Shown here piece by piece: positions 10,597-23,584 of a DNA stretch of 64,000 bases. The first letter of the stretch is position 1; each line of letters opens with the position of its first letter. Made by a program: the position numbers and the translations under genes. Origin of the DNA: Archaeoglobus sp. (lineage in GTDB: Archaea; Halobacteriota; Archaeoglobi; Archaeoglobales; Archaeoglobaceae). The stretch covers positions 1 through 64,000 of the forward strand of contig JACDNU010000009.1 in NCBI GenBank assembly GCA_017656505.1, in the 5' to 3' direction. The notes below the pieces were generated by a model that was given only the letters and a program-made list of their open reading frames with translations, searched no databases and was not told where the DNA came from.

Positions 10597-11514
10597 CTAT
10601 TTCAGGCCTAAATCCTCCAAGAGATCTTCAACAGCCCTCCTCACAGCCTCTTCAGAGTTGTATCTGGGTTTCCACCCCAACTTTTTCAGTTTCTCATTGG
10701 AAAGGAACATTACGGGTACATCACCCTTCCATCCTCTCTTGCCTCCAGTGAAAACGAATTTAGGAGTTAAATTCATTGCCTCGCTCACGATCTCGGCGAT
10801 TCTTTTTACCTTAATCTGATCGTCACTACCTATGTTGAACACGTTTATTTGATCTTGCGCCCTTAAACCGAAAAACATCGCATCTATACAGTCATCGATG
10901 TAAATGTAAGATTTGTTCTGCTCCCCATCTCCAAGAATCTCAAGCTGATTGGGATTTTTTAACAGCTTTTGGATGAAATCGAAGATGACCCCATGGTTTG
11001 ATCTTCTGCCAATTACGTTGGCAAAGCGGTAGATCCAGCTCTGCATGTCGAATGTGTGACAGTAGGAGAAGATTAAAGCTTCACAAGCAAGTTTTGACGC
11101 TCCATAGATGGAAATCGGAAATGTAGGGTGGTTCTCGGGAGTAGGGATGCTGGCTTCTCCATATACTGTTGAGGTAGATGTGAAGATTATTTTTTTCACA
11201 CCATCTCTCCTCATAGCCTCGAGAAGGTTATAGGTGGCTTGAATGTTGTTTTCGTAGATTTGAGCCGGCGAGTGCTCACCCACTCTCACATCCGGGTTTG
11301 CGGCGATATGCCAGATCTCATCGAAGTTTTTGAGATCTATTTTTCCCATTTCCTTTGCAAGATCGAGCTTAAAAAACTCTGCTTTTTCGTTTAAAAATTC
11401 GGTTTTGCCCGAGGAAAGATTATCATAAACTGTAACCTCGTAACCCATCTCAATTAGCCTGTCCACGATGTGACTCCCGATAAACCCGGCTCCTCCTGTG
11501 ACAAGAGCTCTCAT
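10597..11514 (-). CDS. NAD-dependent epimerase (UDP-glucose 4-epimerase-like)
   Basis: MRALVTGGAGFIGSHIVDRL; YGASK motif. Confidence 0.85.
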   Translation of the reverse strand: MRALVTGGAGFIGSHIVDRLIEMGYEVTVYDNLSSGKTEFLNEKAEFFKLDLAKEMGKIDLKNFDEIWHIAANPDVRVGEHSPAQIYENNIQATYNLLEAMRRDGVKKIIFTSTSTVYGEASIPTPENHPTFPISIYGASKLACEALIFSYCHTFDMQSWIYRFANVIGRRSNHGVIFDFIQKLLKNPNQLEILGDGEQNKSYIYIDDCIDAMFFGLRAQDQINVFNIGSDDQIKVKRIAEIVSEAMNLTPKFVFTGGKRGWKGDVPVMFLSNEKLKKLGWKPRYNSEEAVRRAVEDLLEDLGLK

Positions 11515-11744
11515 GAAGCTTCGTTAGTCAAGAGATATTTACAATTTTTGATGGCCGTTTTGATGGACACAAAGATGCAAACGAAGAGATGCAAGGTGTT
11601 CAGATGATCTCTCGACGAGCAGTCTAATCAAAGGGATAGATTCCGAAACACCATAATACTAAAATATTTGGATGCATAACTGAATATGGTGGAAGAAAGT
11701 AACCAGTAAATCTGGGGATTAATCATTAAAAAAGAGGTGATCAG

Positions 11745-11966
11745 ATGCTTCCAAACCAAATGGTGAAATCCTTGATTGGAAAAATGATCAAAGTGGAGAT
11801 GAAGGGCGAGGAGAGCGACCTAGTCGGCAAACTCGAGAGTGTAGACGACTATATGAACCTCCATCTCAGCAACGCTGTGGAATACAAGAACGATGAAAAG
11901 GTCAGAAATCTCGGACACATCGTGCTGAGGGGAAACAACGTCATCCTGATCCAGCCTTTCGAGTAA
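11745..11966 (+). CDS. LSm/Sm-like archaeal protein
   Basis: VDDYMNLHLSNAVEY, LGHIVLRGNNVILI. Confidence 0.9.
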   Translation: MLPNQMVKSLIGKMIKVEMKGEESDLVGKLESVDDYMNLHLSNAVEYKNDEKVRNLGHIVLRGNNVILIQPFE

Positions 11967-11988
11967 AAACGGAGGAGAGTAATACAGA

Positions 11989-12354
11989 ATGGACACCAGG
12001 GATGAGATAATTCAGATTCTGGAGAAAAAAGGTTCTATTCTTCAAAAGGATTTGTGGAAGGAGCTGAATATAGACAGCAGCAAATGCTCCAGAATCTTAA
12101 GAAAGCTTGAGAAAGAGGATATTATCAGGAGACTTGAGGTTGTTGTCGATGGTGTTAAGACTTTCAAGATAGTTCCTGCAGATGCGGAGATTGAGGAGGA
12201 GCCGAAGGAGGAGGAACTCAGCCTCCAGCAGATAATGGAAAGAATGGAAGATCTAACAGGCCTGCCTCCCTGCTTCGGCTGTAAAGAGTTCGAGTGTGAG
12301 GCCCAAAACTGCATAAAAATGGAAGTTTGGTTTTTGAGAAGAGTTAGGGATTGA
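11989..12354 (+). CDS. Winged-helix regulator with C-terminal Cys cluster
   Basis: wHTH plus CFGCKEFECEAQNC. Confidence 0.7.
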   Translation: MDTRDEIIQILEKKGSILQKDLWKELNIDSSKCSRILRKLEKEDIIRRLEVVVDGVKTFKIVPADAEIEEEPKEEELSLQQIMERMEDLTGLPPCFGCKEFECEAQNCIKMEVWFLRRVRD

Positions 12355-12501
12355 GGTGGGGATTAAGATAATAAAAATTAAAATAAAATTAAAGTTAGTA
12401 ATAAAATTAGTAATTGCATTTCTAATCTAGTTTCAATCTAACAACCACAATTTCAAAAAACCGATTAAAGAAAAACAGAATAAAGATATGTTACTCCCAA
12501 A

Positions 12502-12969
12502 TTACTTTCTAAGGGCAATTCTAAGTTTAACTGGATCGTAACTCCAGTCCTTTGGCAAAATTCCCTTTTCCTTGTAGTAGCAGGAAAGCCTCCAGATTTT
12601 CGCCTCTATTAGTTGCAAGCCTCTCTTGTTGTGGAAGTCTTTCTTGTGAACCTCGAGATGCTTTCTCAAATTTAGTGCCTTCTTTATCAAAGCCTTGAGA
12701 TCTTCAGGATAATCAATCTTCACTCCTTTCTCTTTCAGAAGCTTCACTAGCTTCTTGCCGGTGATCTGTCTTACGGATGGAACTCCATAGCGGTCTCTGA
12801 GGATCATCCCAATCATGCTCGGTTCGTAGCCCTCGTTATACAGCTCTAAGATCCTTTTTTCTACCTCTTCAGGAGTTAGATCCACCCATTCTGGAGGAGA
12901 ATCACGGTAAACCCTCTTTGATCCTGAACTTCCCCTTCTTCTTGCATGCATTCTTGCCATAAGCATCAC
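12502..12969 (-). CDS. rpsO: 30S ribosomal protein S15
   Basis: Archaeal S15 pattern: MARMHARRRGSSGSKR, PEDLKALIKKALNLRKHLEVHKKDFHNKRGLQLIEAKIWRLSCYYK. Confidence 0.93.
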   Translation of the reverse strand: MMLMARMHARRRGSSGSKRVYRDSPPEWVDLTPEEVEKRILELYNEGYEPSMIGMILRDRYGVPSVRQITGKKLVKLLKEKGVKIDYPEDLKALIKKALNLRKHLEVHKKDFHNKRGLQLIEAKIWRLSCYYKEKGILPKDWSYDPVKLRIALRK

Positions 12970-13054
12970 CCTAAGTTATCACCTTAAGTTATCAGTTCTC
13001 AGCGTATTCTGTTTCAACTTAAATATTTTTTGTTAGAGATTCTGGAGTTGAATT

Positions 13055-13609
13055 TTACTGAGTTCTTGATCTATCCTTTGCAATCGACCTGAAAAAGTTC
13101 TCTATCGCCCTCCTTCTATGCGAGACTTCATTTTTCTCATCACCCATCTCCGCAAAGGTTCTCCCTTTGTACTCAAAAATCGGATCGTAGCCGAATCCCT
13201 TCTCTCCCCTCTTTTCTGTTGCAATCAGGCCATGGACCTCACCGCTAAAAGTTCTAACCCCCTTACCATCAAAGTAAGCCACAACAGCTTTAAATTTTGC
13301 TTTTCTGTTATTTACTCCCTCCATTAACTTCAATATCCCGTTATTACCTATAGTTTTGAAAACATAGGATGAATATGGGCCAGGGAAACCTTTTAGGGCT
13401 TCAACGAAGAGGCCACTGTCTTCGATGAAAAATGGCTTTTTGATTTCTTTGGCCAGCAATTCTGCGCTCTTTATTGCAATCTCTTCAAGATCACTTCCTT
13501 GGATTTCCTCATATTCCATTTTCATCCATTCAACTTCCACTCCGAAAGTCTCCCCTATCCTCTTCACTTCTTTGAACTTTCCTTCGTTAGAAGTGATGAA
13601 AAGTATCAT
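13055..13609 (-). CDS. XTP/dITP diphosphatase (RdgB/HAM1)
   Basis: [43 protein letters not shown]. Confidence 0.9.
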   Translation of the reverse strand: MILFITSNEGKFKEVKRIGETFGVEVEWMKMEYEEIQGSDLEEIAIKSAELLAKEIKKPFFIEDSGLFVEALKGFPGPYSSYVFKTIGNNGILKLMEGVNNRKAKFKAVVAYFDGKGVRTFSGEVHGLIATEKRGEKGFGYDPIFEYKGRTFAEMGDEKNEVSHRRRAIENFFRSIAKDRSRTQ

Positions 13610-13707
13610 CCTCCCACCTCTCGAATTTTTTTTCTTGAGTTGCTTATTAATTTTTTTAATTTTTAATAGAAAATCTTTTAAAGGGTTCTGCGCTTATAAA
13701 ACGAAAG

Positions 13708-14076
13708 GTGATAATTTTGGAAGAGAAGGAGAGTAAAGACGAGGGTAAAAAAACTTCTGTAGGATTGGAAGAGAATATTGAAGGAGCCTTAGCGTATTTG
13801 CTCGGATTCGTTACCGGTATAGTGTTTCTGCTTATTGAAAAGGAGAGCCAATTCGTAAGATTCCACGCGATGCAATCAACGGTTACGTTTATCGTAATCT
13901 TCATAGTGAATGTAATTCTTGGCTACATACCTTTCATCGGATGGGCTTTGAACTCGATAGTAAGCTTGGTAGCACTGATTTTATGGCTCCTTGGTATGTA
14001 CAAAGCTTACAAAGGCGAGCTTTACAAGTTTCCCATATTTGGGGATATTGCCGAATCACAACTTGGGAAACTTTAG
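13708..14076 (+). CDS. DUF4870-like membrane protein
   Basis: GALAYLLGFVTGIVFLLIEKESQFVRFHAMQS. Confidence 0.7.
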   Translation: MIILEEKESKDEGKKTSVGLEENIEGALAYLLGFVTGIVFLLIEKESQFVRFHAMQSTVTFIVIFIVNVILGYIPFIGWALNSIVSLVALILWLLGMYKAYKGELYKFPIFGDIAESQLGKL

Positions 14077-14136
14077 AGCTTTTAAAGCCTTATTTTTTCA
14101 TTTTTGCAATCGAAGAATTTAGGATAAAACGTTATC

Positions 14137-15021
14137 TTGCAAGAGAAAAAACGTAGCGATATGAGAGCGGAAGGTCAGAAAGATTTCAGATCGGATTTAA
14201 GACTGATAGTATTCTACAACGGATTTTTTGGAGAGAGGTTTATTGCAAATCTCATGAACTATCCAAACTCTTGTCCTTCTTTCGGGGCATGCGGGATTGA
14301 TCAGTGTGTACAGTGCAAGGAAAACGTTTACAGCTTTTCGAAGAACATTGTCGCTGCTTTTGGAATGCTTGATCCGACAACCATGCCGCAATTTATAGAG
14401 GAGGCTGAAGATTTTCTACCTAAGGTAATCCCTTCTGCTGACATAGCAATCGCAATAAACCTGCATCCAGACGTCCTTTACGCTTTGCCAGAGAAATTAA
14501 AGGAGTCTGGGATTAAAGGGCTAATAGTTCCGGTTGAAGAATCTAGATGGTGTTCTGCCGGGCTTGCAAAGCAGCTAAAAGAGAAATGCTCCGAACTTGG
14601 TATAGAATTCGCCGCTCCAAAGCCATTCTGCACAATGAGAGTGCAAGAGGATACACCACTCTTAAACAGATTCGTTGAGGAGTTTGGAATGGGATATCCT
14701 GAGTTCGAGATAGAGTATAGCGAAAGGAATGGATACAAGAAGATTGAGACCGTTAGAATCCTAAGAAGTGAGCCTTGTGGAGCTGCATGGTTTGTAGGCA
14801 TTCGCTTGCGGGAATTCGAATTTGAGAACTTCAGGGAGCTTTGGGACAGAGTTGCTGAAACGCATCACTCTTTCCCATGTACTGGAAGTATGGAAAAGGA
14901 CAACGAGTACAATGAGACACTCCTTCATGTAGCGGGCTATGCTGTAAGGCGTGCAGTCGATAAAGCCCTTGGATATGAGGGGGATGAAGACATTCCCGAG
15001 CATCTGGATAAGATAATCTAA
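14137..15021 (+). CDS. DUF166-family protein
   Basis: Cys-rich N-term FGERFIANLMNYPNSCPSFGACGIDQCVQCK and SEPCGAAWFVGIRL. Confidence 0.6.
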   Translation: MQEKKRSDMRAEGQKDFRSDLRLIVFYNGFFGERFIANLMNYPNSCPSFGACGIDQCVQCKENVYSFSKNIVAAFGMLDPTTMPQFIEEAEDFLPKVIPSADIAIAINLHPDVLYALPEKLKESGIKGLIVPVEESRWCSAGLAKQLKEKCSELGIEFAAPKPFCTMRVQEDTPLLNRFVEEFGMGYPEFEIEYSERNGYKKIETVRILRSEPCGAAWFVGIRLREFEFENFRELWDRVAETHHSFPCTGSMEKDNEYNETLLHVAGYAVRRAVDKALGYEGDEDIPEHLDKII

Positions 15022-15064
15022 TCCGATAATAACTATTCTACCGAAAACTTTATATACTTATAAA

Positions 15065-15079
15065 CTAACTTAAGGTTAG
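15065..15079. promoter_or_regulatory. Heat-shock regulator operator CTAAC-N5-GTTAG
   Basis: ctaac ttaag gttag just upstream of the HTH gene; matches the motif reported for the A. fulgidus HSR1 regulator. Confidence 0.8.
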
Positions 15080-15102
15080 TAACAAAAAGGTCAGGTGATG
15101 CT

Positions 15103-15795
15103 ATGCCCTCAGTAGACACGATACTGGAGATCCTCGGAAACGACAGCAGGAGAAGGATACTCTCTCTACTGGCCAAAAAGCCTTGCTACGTTAGCGAGAT
15201 CTCCTACGCCCTTAAAATGGCTCCAAAGGCTGTGATAGAGCATCTAGAGAAGCTGGAGAAAGCTGGGCTAATCAGAAGTTTTGAGGATGGCAGAAGGAGA
15301 TACTACTACATAAATCAGAATATGAGACTCGAGATATCCATAAGCCCCCACATCTTTCAGACCAACCTTGTTAATAACGTGAGGGAAATGGAGAGGAAAA
15401 TGGACAAGCTAATGGATGAGGTCTTCAGAATCAGGGATGAAATCAGCGGGATTTCAACGAGATTCATGGAGGACACGATCACGAACATCTACAGAACCCT
15501 CAGGAATGTCGAAGAAATACAGAGGAAGTTCTCGATGATTCAGGGGTACTTAGCTTCGAGGGCGAGCGAGATCTTCGAGAGGTTCCTCGATGAGCTCGAC
15601 AAGTGCGTTGAGGATGACTACGAAAAAATGGTCCTCCTTGCACTCTCAAAAGGAGCGAAGAGGGTTTCAGAGATATCAGAGGAATTTGGAATTCCGTATT
15701 CGGAGGTTGAGAAGGCAATCGAGAGGTTGAAGAGGAAGGGTGTTGTTGAGGAAAAAAAGGGTAGGAGAGGTCTTGAAATAATAATAAAATGTTAA
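15103..15795 (+). CDS. ArsR-type HTH heat-shock regulator (HSR1-like)
   Basis: ILGNDSRRRILSLLAKKPCYVSEISYALKMAPKAVIEHLEKLEKAGLI; operon with cdc48 and hsp20. Confidence 0.8.
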   Translation: MPSVDTILEILGNDSRRRILSLLAKKPCYVSEISYALKMAPKAVIEHLEKLEKAGLIRSFEDGRRRYYYINQNMRLEISISPHIFQTNLVNNVREMERKMDKLMDEVFRIRDEISGISTRFMEDTITNIYRTLRNVEEIQRKFSMIQGYLASRASEIFERFLDELDKCVEDDYEKMVLLALSKGAKRVSEISEEFGIPYSEVEKAIERLKRKGVVEEKKGRRGLEIIIKC

Positions 15796-15817
15796 TTATA
15801 ATTAAATAATTAAATAA

Positions 15818-18043
<2,226 letters not shown>

Positions 18044-18124
18044 TTAGGTAAGCTTGATGGTTAGCCGGGCAAAAGTTTATTTAATTTATATTTAATCAAA
18101 AAATAAAAAAGGAGGTGGTGAAAA

Positions 18125-18664
18125 ATGCCCTGGAAGAGGAGGAGAAGGGACTGGGATGACATATTCGATGAAATGTTCGATATGCTGAGCTTCCCGTTCA
18201 GCGAGGAGTTCGACGAAATCTTCAGAAGGATAACCAGAGATTTTAACGAGATCTTCAGAAGCGCCCCCGAGTCAAGACCCTTCATTCGAGGATTCTCGAT
18301 AAGAATCGGCCCTGATGGAAAGCCGGAGATCAAGGAATTCGGCACTAAATTCGAAACCCTGAGGAGTGAAACTGGCATCGAAGAAAGAAAACCGCTCATC
18401 GATGTGATGGAAACGGATGATGAGGTTCAGGTTATCGCAGAGATGCCGGGAGTCAGCAAGGAGGACATCGATCTCAATGCAACGGAGAAAACCTTGGAGA
18501 TAAAGGCAGACGGAGAGAACAGGAAGTACTTCGAAACAGTCGAGCTGCCGGTTGAAGTTTTGCCAGAGACCGCTAAAGCGAGATACAACAACGGCGTGCT
18601 CGAGGTTGTGATGAAAAAGAAACACCCGGAGAAGGGAGAGAAGAAGAAGATTAATATCGAGTGA
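18125..18664 (+). CDS. hsp20: Small heat shock protein Hsp20
   Basis: alpha-crystallin domain VQVIAEMPGVSKEDIDLNATEKTLEIKA; YNNGVLEVVMKK. Confidence 0.88.
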   Translation: MPWKRRRRDWDDIFDEMFDMLSFPFSEEFDEIFRRITRDFNEIFRSAPESRPFIRGFSIRIGPDGKPEIKEFGTKFETLRSETGIEERKPLIDVMETDDEVQVIAEMPGVSKEDIDLNATEKTLEIKADGENRKYFETVELPVEVLPETAKARYNNGVLEVVMKKKHPEKGEKKKINIE

Positions 18665-18741
18665 TTTTTTTAATTTTTTATTTAATTTATTTTAAAATTT
18701 GGTATTAATTAAATATCAAACCAAATATCAAAGCAAAATAC

Positions 18742-19986
18742 TCAACCACCAAAAAGATCGAGAGAAACTATACTCTGAATCTGCTTTTCCGATTTTGATA
18801 GAATTTTTAGCCTGTAATCTTCCAGAATGACGTTTTTAACAGATTCAACTGGTATATCCAGCCTTATCTCTCTCGTCCTGCCATACCTCCCCTTTGATAT
18901 AACAATTGAATTCAAAATGCCAAGCATGTCGAGCTCCGAGATGAGATCACTTATCCTTCGCTGGGTTAAAGCGTCTATTCCCGCTCTCTTACAAAGGGAT
19001 TTGTAAACCGTATAAACCTCTCCAGTCGTGAATTTCCTTCTCCCAGTCTGAGCAAGGAGAATCATCCCGTAAAGCAGAATCTTGTTCTGGGTCGGGAGAG
19101 TTCTAACGACCTCATTCACGTGATCGCTCTCTATCTTCTTTACAGCCTTCTTAACATGATCCCTTGAAACCTTACTGGCCCCTTCCCTTTCAGCGATTTC
19201 TCCGCTTACTCTAAGCAAATCCAAAGCCTTCCTCGCATCCCCGTGCTCTTGGGCTGCCAGAGCAGCGCAGTAAGGAATGACCTCTTCGTCAAGAACTCCA
19301 TCATAGAACGCGAGCTCTGCTCTCTGAGCTAAGATGTCCTTGAGCTGTTCAGCGTTGTAGGGGGGGAAGATTATCTCTTCTTCGCTCAAGGAGCTTATCA
19401 CTCTTGGATCGAGAAAGTTCTTGAATTTCAGATCATTTGATATTCCGATAAGGCTCACGCGAGCTCTCTCAAGCTCAGAATTGATCCTCGAGAGGCTGTA
19501 CAGCACCTCATCCCCTTTTCTGACGAGCTTGTCTATCTCATCGAGAACTATGATTATCGTTTGCGAGTGGGCATCAATTGCCATCTTAACTTCTTCATAA
19601 ACCTGATCAGTAGGCCAACCGGTCATCGGGACGTTTCTTCCAAGAACCTTCGCCAATGTTGCTAGAACTCGGTATTGCGTATCAATGATTTCGCAATTCA
19701 AGTAATGCATGTAACATCTGCAGTTATGCTTCTTGCTGAACTTTTCGAGCTCCTTTCCTACGAATTTTACAGTAGCAGTCTTACCCGTTCCAGTCTTACC
19801 GTAGATGAGGATGTTCGAGGGAGTTTCGCCTTTCAAAGCTGAAACGAGAATGGAAGCTAAGGCTTCAAGCTGCCTTTTCCTGTGGGGCAATTGCTCGGGG
19901 GTGTAGGAGTGGCGGAGCACATCCCTGTTCCTGAAAATCCTTACCCCCTTAATTATATCGTCAAAAATATTAAAATTATCTGTCAT
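18742..19986 (-). CDS. cdc6: Orc1/Cdc6 replication initiator
   Basis: ILIYGKTGTGKTATVKFV, IIVLDEIDKLV, C-terminal wHTH. Confidence 0.95.
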   Translation of the reverse strand: MTDNFNIFDDIIKGVRIFRNRDVLRHSYTPEQLPHRKRQLEALASILVSALKGETPSNILIYGKTGTGKTATVKFVGKELEKFSKKHNCRCYMHYLNCEIIDTQYRVLATLAKVLGRNVPMTGWPTDQVYEEVKMAIDAHSQTIIIVLDEIDKLVRKGDEVLYSLSRINSELERARVSLIGISNDLKFKNFLDPRVISSLSEEEIIFPPYNAEQLKDILAQRAELAFYDGVLDEEVIPYCAALAAQEHGDARKALDLLRVSGEIAEREGASKVSRDHVKKAVKKIESDHVNEVVRTLPTQNKILLYGMILLAQTGRRKFTTGEVYTVYKSLCKRAGIDALTQRRISDLISELDMLGILNSIVISKGRYGRTREIRLDIPVESVKNVILEDYRLKILSKSEKQIQSIVSLDLFGG

Positions 19987-20152
19987 TTAGATCACCTAGA
20001 ACATTCTACCTACTGCTTAGGCCTTTAAGAATTTTACCATTTCAGTTATTTGTTTATTTATGAGAAATAATTTTCTTTTAAAGAAATTTTATTTGAGTGG
20101 CCTATTTTGTAAAATTTGATTAGTAGCGAGTCACTTGAACTTTGGATTATAA

Positions 20153-20175
20153 TACCCCTTCATTTCCTGTGGAAT
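20153..20175 (-). promoter_or_regulatory. ORB-like origin recognition box
   Basis: Reverse complement attccacaggaaatgaaggggta resembles archaeal ORB (TTCCAGTGGAAA-N-GGGGT); lies in the orc1/cdc6-proximal intergenic region. Confidence 0.55.
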
Positions 20176-20410
20176 GCGAGAATAAAAAAGAGGCAGAAAG
20201 ATTTGATAAGCTTTCGCTCTGACTAAACCAAATTACCATGTATTTTTGAAGAAAGTGTTTCAGATAGTTGTTGAGAAACTAAAGTCGTTGGTTAAACTTG
20301 CGCTTGTCTTTCCAAGACTTAAAAGGAATTTTTTATATGATCGCTTTTTTTCCAATCTCCCCTGAGCATTTACCTTATTCCAACATCTTTTTTGCGCTGA
20401 TAATCCCGAA

Positions 20411-21910
20411 TCATGAGGCCTTTTCAGCGGTAATGCTCCTTCTGCCGTGATCTATGATCCTCACATCTAAAAAAGTGTTTCTGGGGTAGTTTCCTTTGAT
20501 TGCGATTAGCAGAGGGTAGGTTGCGAGCTGCCTTCCGAAAGTATAAGCTCCCTCAACAAATTCACATCTGACATCGGTTATTTTCCTTCCCAGTGGAAGG
20601 ATTCTTCTCAACATCTCTCTATCTACGTTCTTTCTGACTTTCTCCTTAAAAATTCTGAATTCCTTCTTGTGCTTTTTCAGCAACTTGTCTCCAAAGCTAT
20701 GCATTGGTGTTTTCGAAAGAATCTTTACCTGCCTGATGTTTATCCTCCTCAACCACAGATCCTGCTCTAAAATTTTTTCAAGGAAAGCGTAGTTGATTTC
20801 AAATGTCTTTTTCGTCTCTCCCTTGAGGCCTATCACGAAATTTATTCCAGGCAGGAAGCACGGCATTCCATTGTAGCCTATCTGCTTGCCATAAGCATTC
20901 ACGAGCTTTATCGCCTCCATAACTTCGTCGGGATTGGCGGCGAGATCGTTTGCATCAACCACACGATCATCAGCACTCTCAAGTCCCATCGCAGCGATGT
21001 TTCCAGGGCTTTGATAGATTACGATCGTTTTAACGATCTCTTTGCTCTCCTCCGGCCAAGTTGCTATCGTTTTTGGATTGGCATTGTCCATATGCAAAAC
21101 CCTTATCTTCGGGCATTTTTTCCATATCGCTCTGTGGAAGTTTTTCATAGCTTCAGGATCAGGCTTTGGTATTTCCCTTGAAAAATCCCCCATGTACGTA
21201 AAGAAGTCCGTCTGATTTCCGAGTCTGAAATACCTGCATCCTTTCTTATACAAGGCTTCTATTTCAGCAACAACGGCTTTAGGCTCCCTTTGCGATGGGA
21301 AGCCATGGATTCTCTCGATGCAGAAGGAGCATCTCCTCCAGTAGCAGCCCTTATACGTTTCAATCTCACAGATCACGAAGGGGAAATCAGGGTGATGTTT
21401 TATCACCTCAGCTCCGAGGATGCTGAACTCATTCAGAAAATTCCTGTCAGCTTGGGCTGATTTTAAATTTGAACGGGTTGAACTTGTTGAACCAATTTCC
21501 AAGCTTAAAAAATTAAAAAGATCTGCCTCGAATGGAAAATCAATAATCTCGTAATTTTCCAGCATTAGTCTATCTCTTTTCGACATCTCAAGCACTATTG
21601 GGCCAACAAGGATCTTCTTTTTCGGTTTTTCGGCAGGAAACAAACCTTTGAGCTCTCTCAAGCCGAGAGGTTTTCCGCCCACATACTTCCCCGGTACAAC
21701 CATTCCCGCTATCACAACAACCAAGTCAAAATCGTAAAGTTCCTTTTTTAGCCTGTAATCTTCCCTCAATCTATCTATTGTGGTGTAGAGAGGAGTGTAG
21801 CCTAATTTTTTCAGCATTCCGTAAACGTATCTTGGATATGGGGAGATGTAAGGAGGAACTCCCAAGCATGAAGGTTCGTCAACGTATCCGTCAACGATCG
21901 CAACTTTCAT
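20411..21910 (-). CDS. Radical SAM protein with B12-binding-like N-terminus
   Basis: CEIETYKGCYWRRCSFCIE. Confidence 0.8.
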   Translation of the reverse strand: MKVAIVDGYVDEPSCLGVPPYISPYPRYVYGMLKKLGYTPLYTTIDRLREDYRLKKELYDFDLVVVIAGMVVPGKYVGGKPLGLRELKGLFPAEKPKKKILVGPIVLEMSKRDRLMLENYEIIDFPFEADLFNFLSLEIGSTSSTRSNLKSAQADRNFLNEFSILGAEVIKHHPDFPFVICEIETYKGCYWRRCSFCIERIHGFPSQREPKAVVAEIEALYKKGCRYFRLGNQTDFFTYMGDFSREIPKPDPEAMKNFHRAIWKKCPKIRVLHMDNANPKTIATWPEESKEIVKTIVIYQSPGNIAAMGLESADDRVVDANDLAANPDEVMEAIKLVNAYGKQIGYNGMPCFLPGINFVIGLKGETKKTFEINYAFLEKILEQDLWLRRINIRQVKILSKTPMHSFGDKLLKKHKKEFRIFKEKVRKNVDREMLRRILPLGRKITDVRCEFVEGAYTFGRQLATYPLLIAIKGNYPRNTFLDVRIIDHGRRSITAEKAS

Positions 21911-21991
21911 TGAACTTTCGTGGATGTGATTTCATAAATATTCAACTGTCTCGGTTATAATATAATAACCACTTAACCGCTGATTATCCAA

Positions 21992-23482
21992 TTAAATCCC
22001 TTGTTTGACCCTCTGAACGAGTCTCTTCCACCTAATAAACTTTTCACTCAAATCTCGCTTTCTCTCGAACTCTTTTTCAGGTATAAATTCTATCTCTCCA
22101 ATCCTCCACTGATCCATCGCCAGACCGGCTATCAGATGAGCTCCGTAGGAGGATCCTTCAAGAATCCCGCTTCGGATGACTTTAAAGCCTGTCACATCCG
22201 CAATCCTTTGCAAGAGAAAATCGTTTGAGCTGAGCTTTCCATCCATTCTTATTCGCTCCTCGACGTTGGCTTCCTCTTTCATAATCTCTACGATTTCCGC
22301 AATTCTGAACGCTATGCCTTCAAGCAAAGCCCTGACGATATCCTCTTTTCTCGTTCGATTTGAAATCCCCCAGAAAACGGCCGGAACTTCCTCGTAGTGT
22401 GGAGTCCCCAAACCGGTAAACGATGGGACTGCTAAAACACTCTCATCTTCCGATTCCAAAGCGAGCTTCTCGCTTTCCTCAGGCTTTTCAATGAGGCCGA
22501 GTTCCCTCAACCATTCGATTGATGAGCCGCTGAAACTCAGATAGCCTTCAAGCAGATACCTCTTCATTTTCCTCGTCCTTACTCCTACCATCGGGATCAA
22601 ACCTTTGAGCGAAGCGGAAGGAGCTTCACCAGCGTTCAAGTCAACGAAAGTTCCAGTGCCATTTGTGCACTTTATCGATCCCTTTTCAAAGCATGCCTGG
22701 GCAAAGAAGGATGCTTGCTGGTCTGCTACTACAGAGCAAATGGGAATTCCTTTGTATTCTCCAAAGACTGAGTCTGATGGTTTTATTTCTGGAAGATTCT
22801 CCTTTGGAAAACCGATGATCTTTAGGATGTTATCACTCCATTTCTCATAGAATATGTCATAGATCCCAGTTGCACTCGCGTTGGTGAAGTCTGTAGCATG
22901 TTCTCCACACAGATTGTAAAGTAGCCAGGAGTCCAGGGTTCCGAACTTCAATCTGTCAACGCTGACACCCTTGGGATTGTGACCGAGATTTCGAAGCATC
23001 CACATAAGGTGTACGCTCGCGTGATTCGGGCGAAATGAGAGTTTAGAGATCGTTACCAGATACTTGATCCTTCTGCTTTCTTTTGCGAGGGGATAGAGCA
23101 GCGAAGCTAACTTTCCCAGCGCTTTTCCCACTCTGATTATTGCTAGGTTGTTCAAAGCTTCTGCAATAGGTTTAGCTCTAACATCTTGCCATGTCAACGA
23201 TGGAAAAAGGTTTTCCGATGTTTTACCATCCCACAGAACCGAGGTAGTTCTCTGATTTGTTATAGCGATTGCATCAACCTTCCATTTCTCAATAGCTCTA
23301 TCCAAAAGGTTTTTACTTTTTAAGAAAATATCCTTTGGATCTAGCTCAACAAATCCCGGCTGTGGATTTCTTTTCTCAACCTTCTCAAATCGAGAATCTA
23401 TCATTTTGTGGTCTTCACCGTAATCCTCGTAGACAACAGCTTTTATGTTTGTAGTCCCCACGTCGAGCACGCAAGTTCGCAT
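21992..23482 (-). CDS. Glycerol kinase / FGGY family
   Basis: DVGTTNIKAVVYED, AITNQRTTSVLWD, GTGTFVDLNAGEAP. Confidence 0.8.
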   Translation of the reverse strand: MRTCVLDVGTTNIKAVVYEDYGEDHKMIDSRFEKVEKRNPQPGFVELDPKDIFLKSKNLLDRAIEKWKVDAIAITNQRTTSVLWDGKTSENLFPSLTWQDVRAKPIAEALNNLAIIRVGKALGKLASLLYPLAKESRRIKYLVTISKLSFRPNHASVHLMWMLRNLGHNPKGVSVDRLKFGTLDSWLLYNLCGEHATDFTNASATGIYDIFYEKWSDNILKIIGFPKENLPEIKPSDSVFGEYKGIPICSVVADQQASFFAQACFEKGSIKCTNGTGTFVDLNAGEAPSASLKGLIPMVGVRTRKMKRYLLEGYLSFSGSSIEWLRELGLIEKPEESEKLALESEDESVLAVPSFTGLGTPHYEEVPAVFWGISNRTRKEDIVRALLEGIAFRIAEIVEIMKEEANVEERIRMDGKLSSNDFLLQRIADVTGFKVIRSGILEGSSYGAHLIAGLAMDQWRIGEIEFIPEKEFERKRDLSEKFIRWKRLVQRVKQGI

Positions 23483-23584
23483 TAAGCCTAGTTCGTTTTC
23501 TAGAATAAAGATGTTTGGTTAAGGACAGTTAAGAATAGTTAAGAACATTTGGTTGTGGATTACTATTAACTGAACTCGTAAGGT

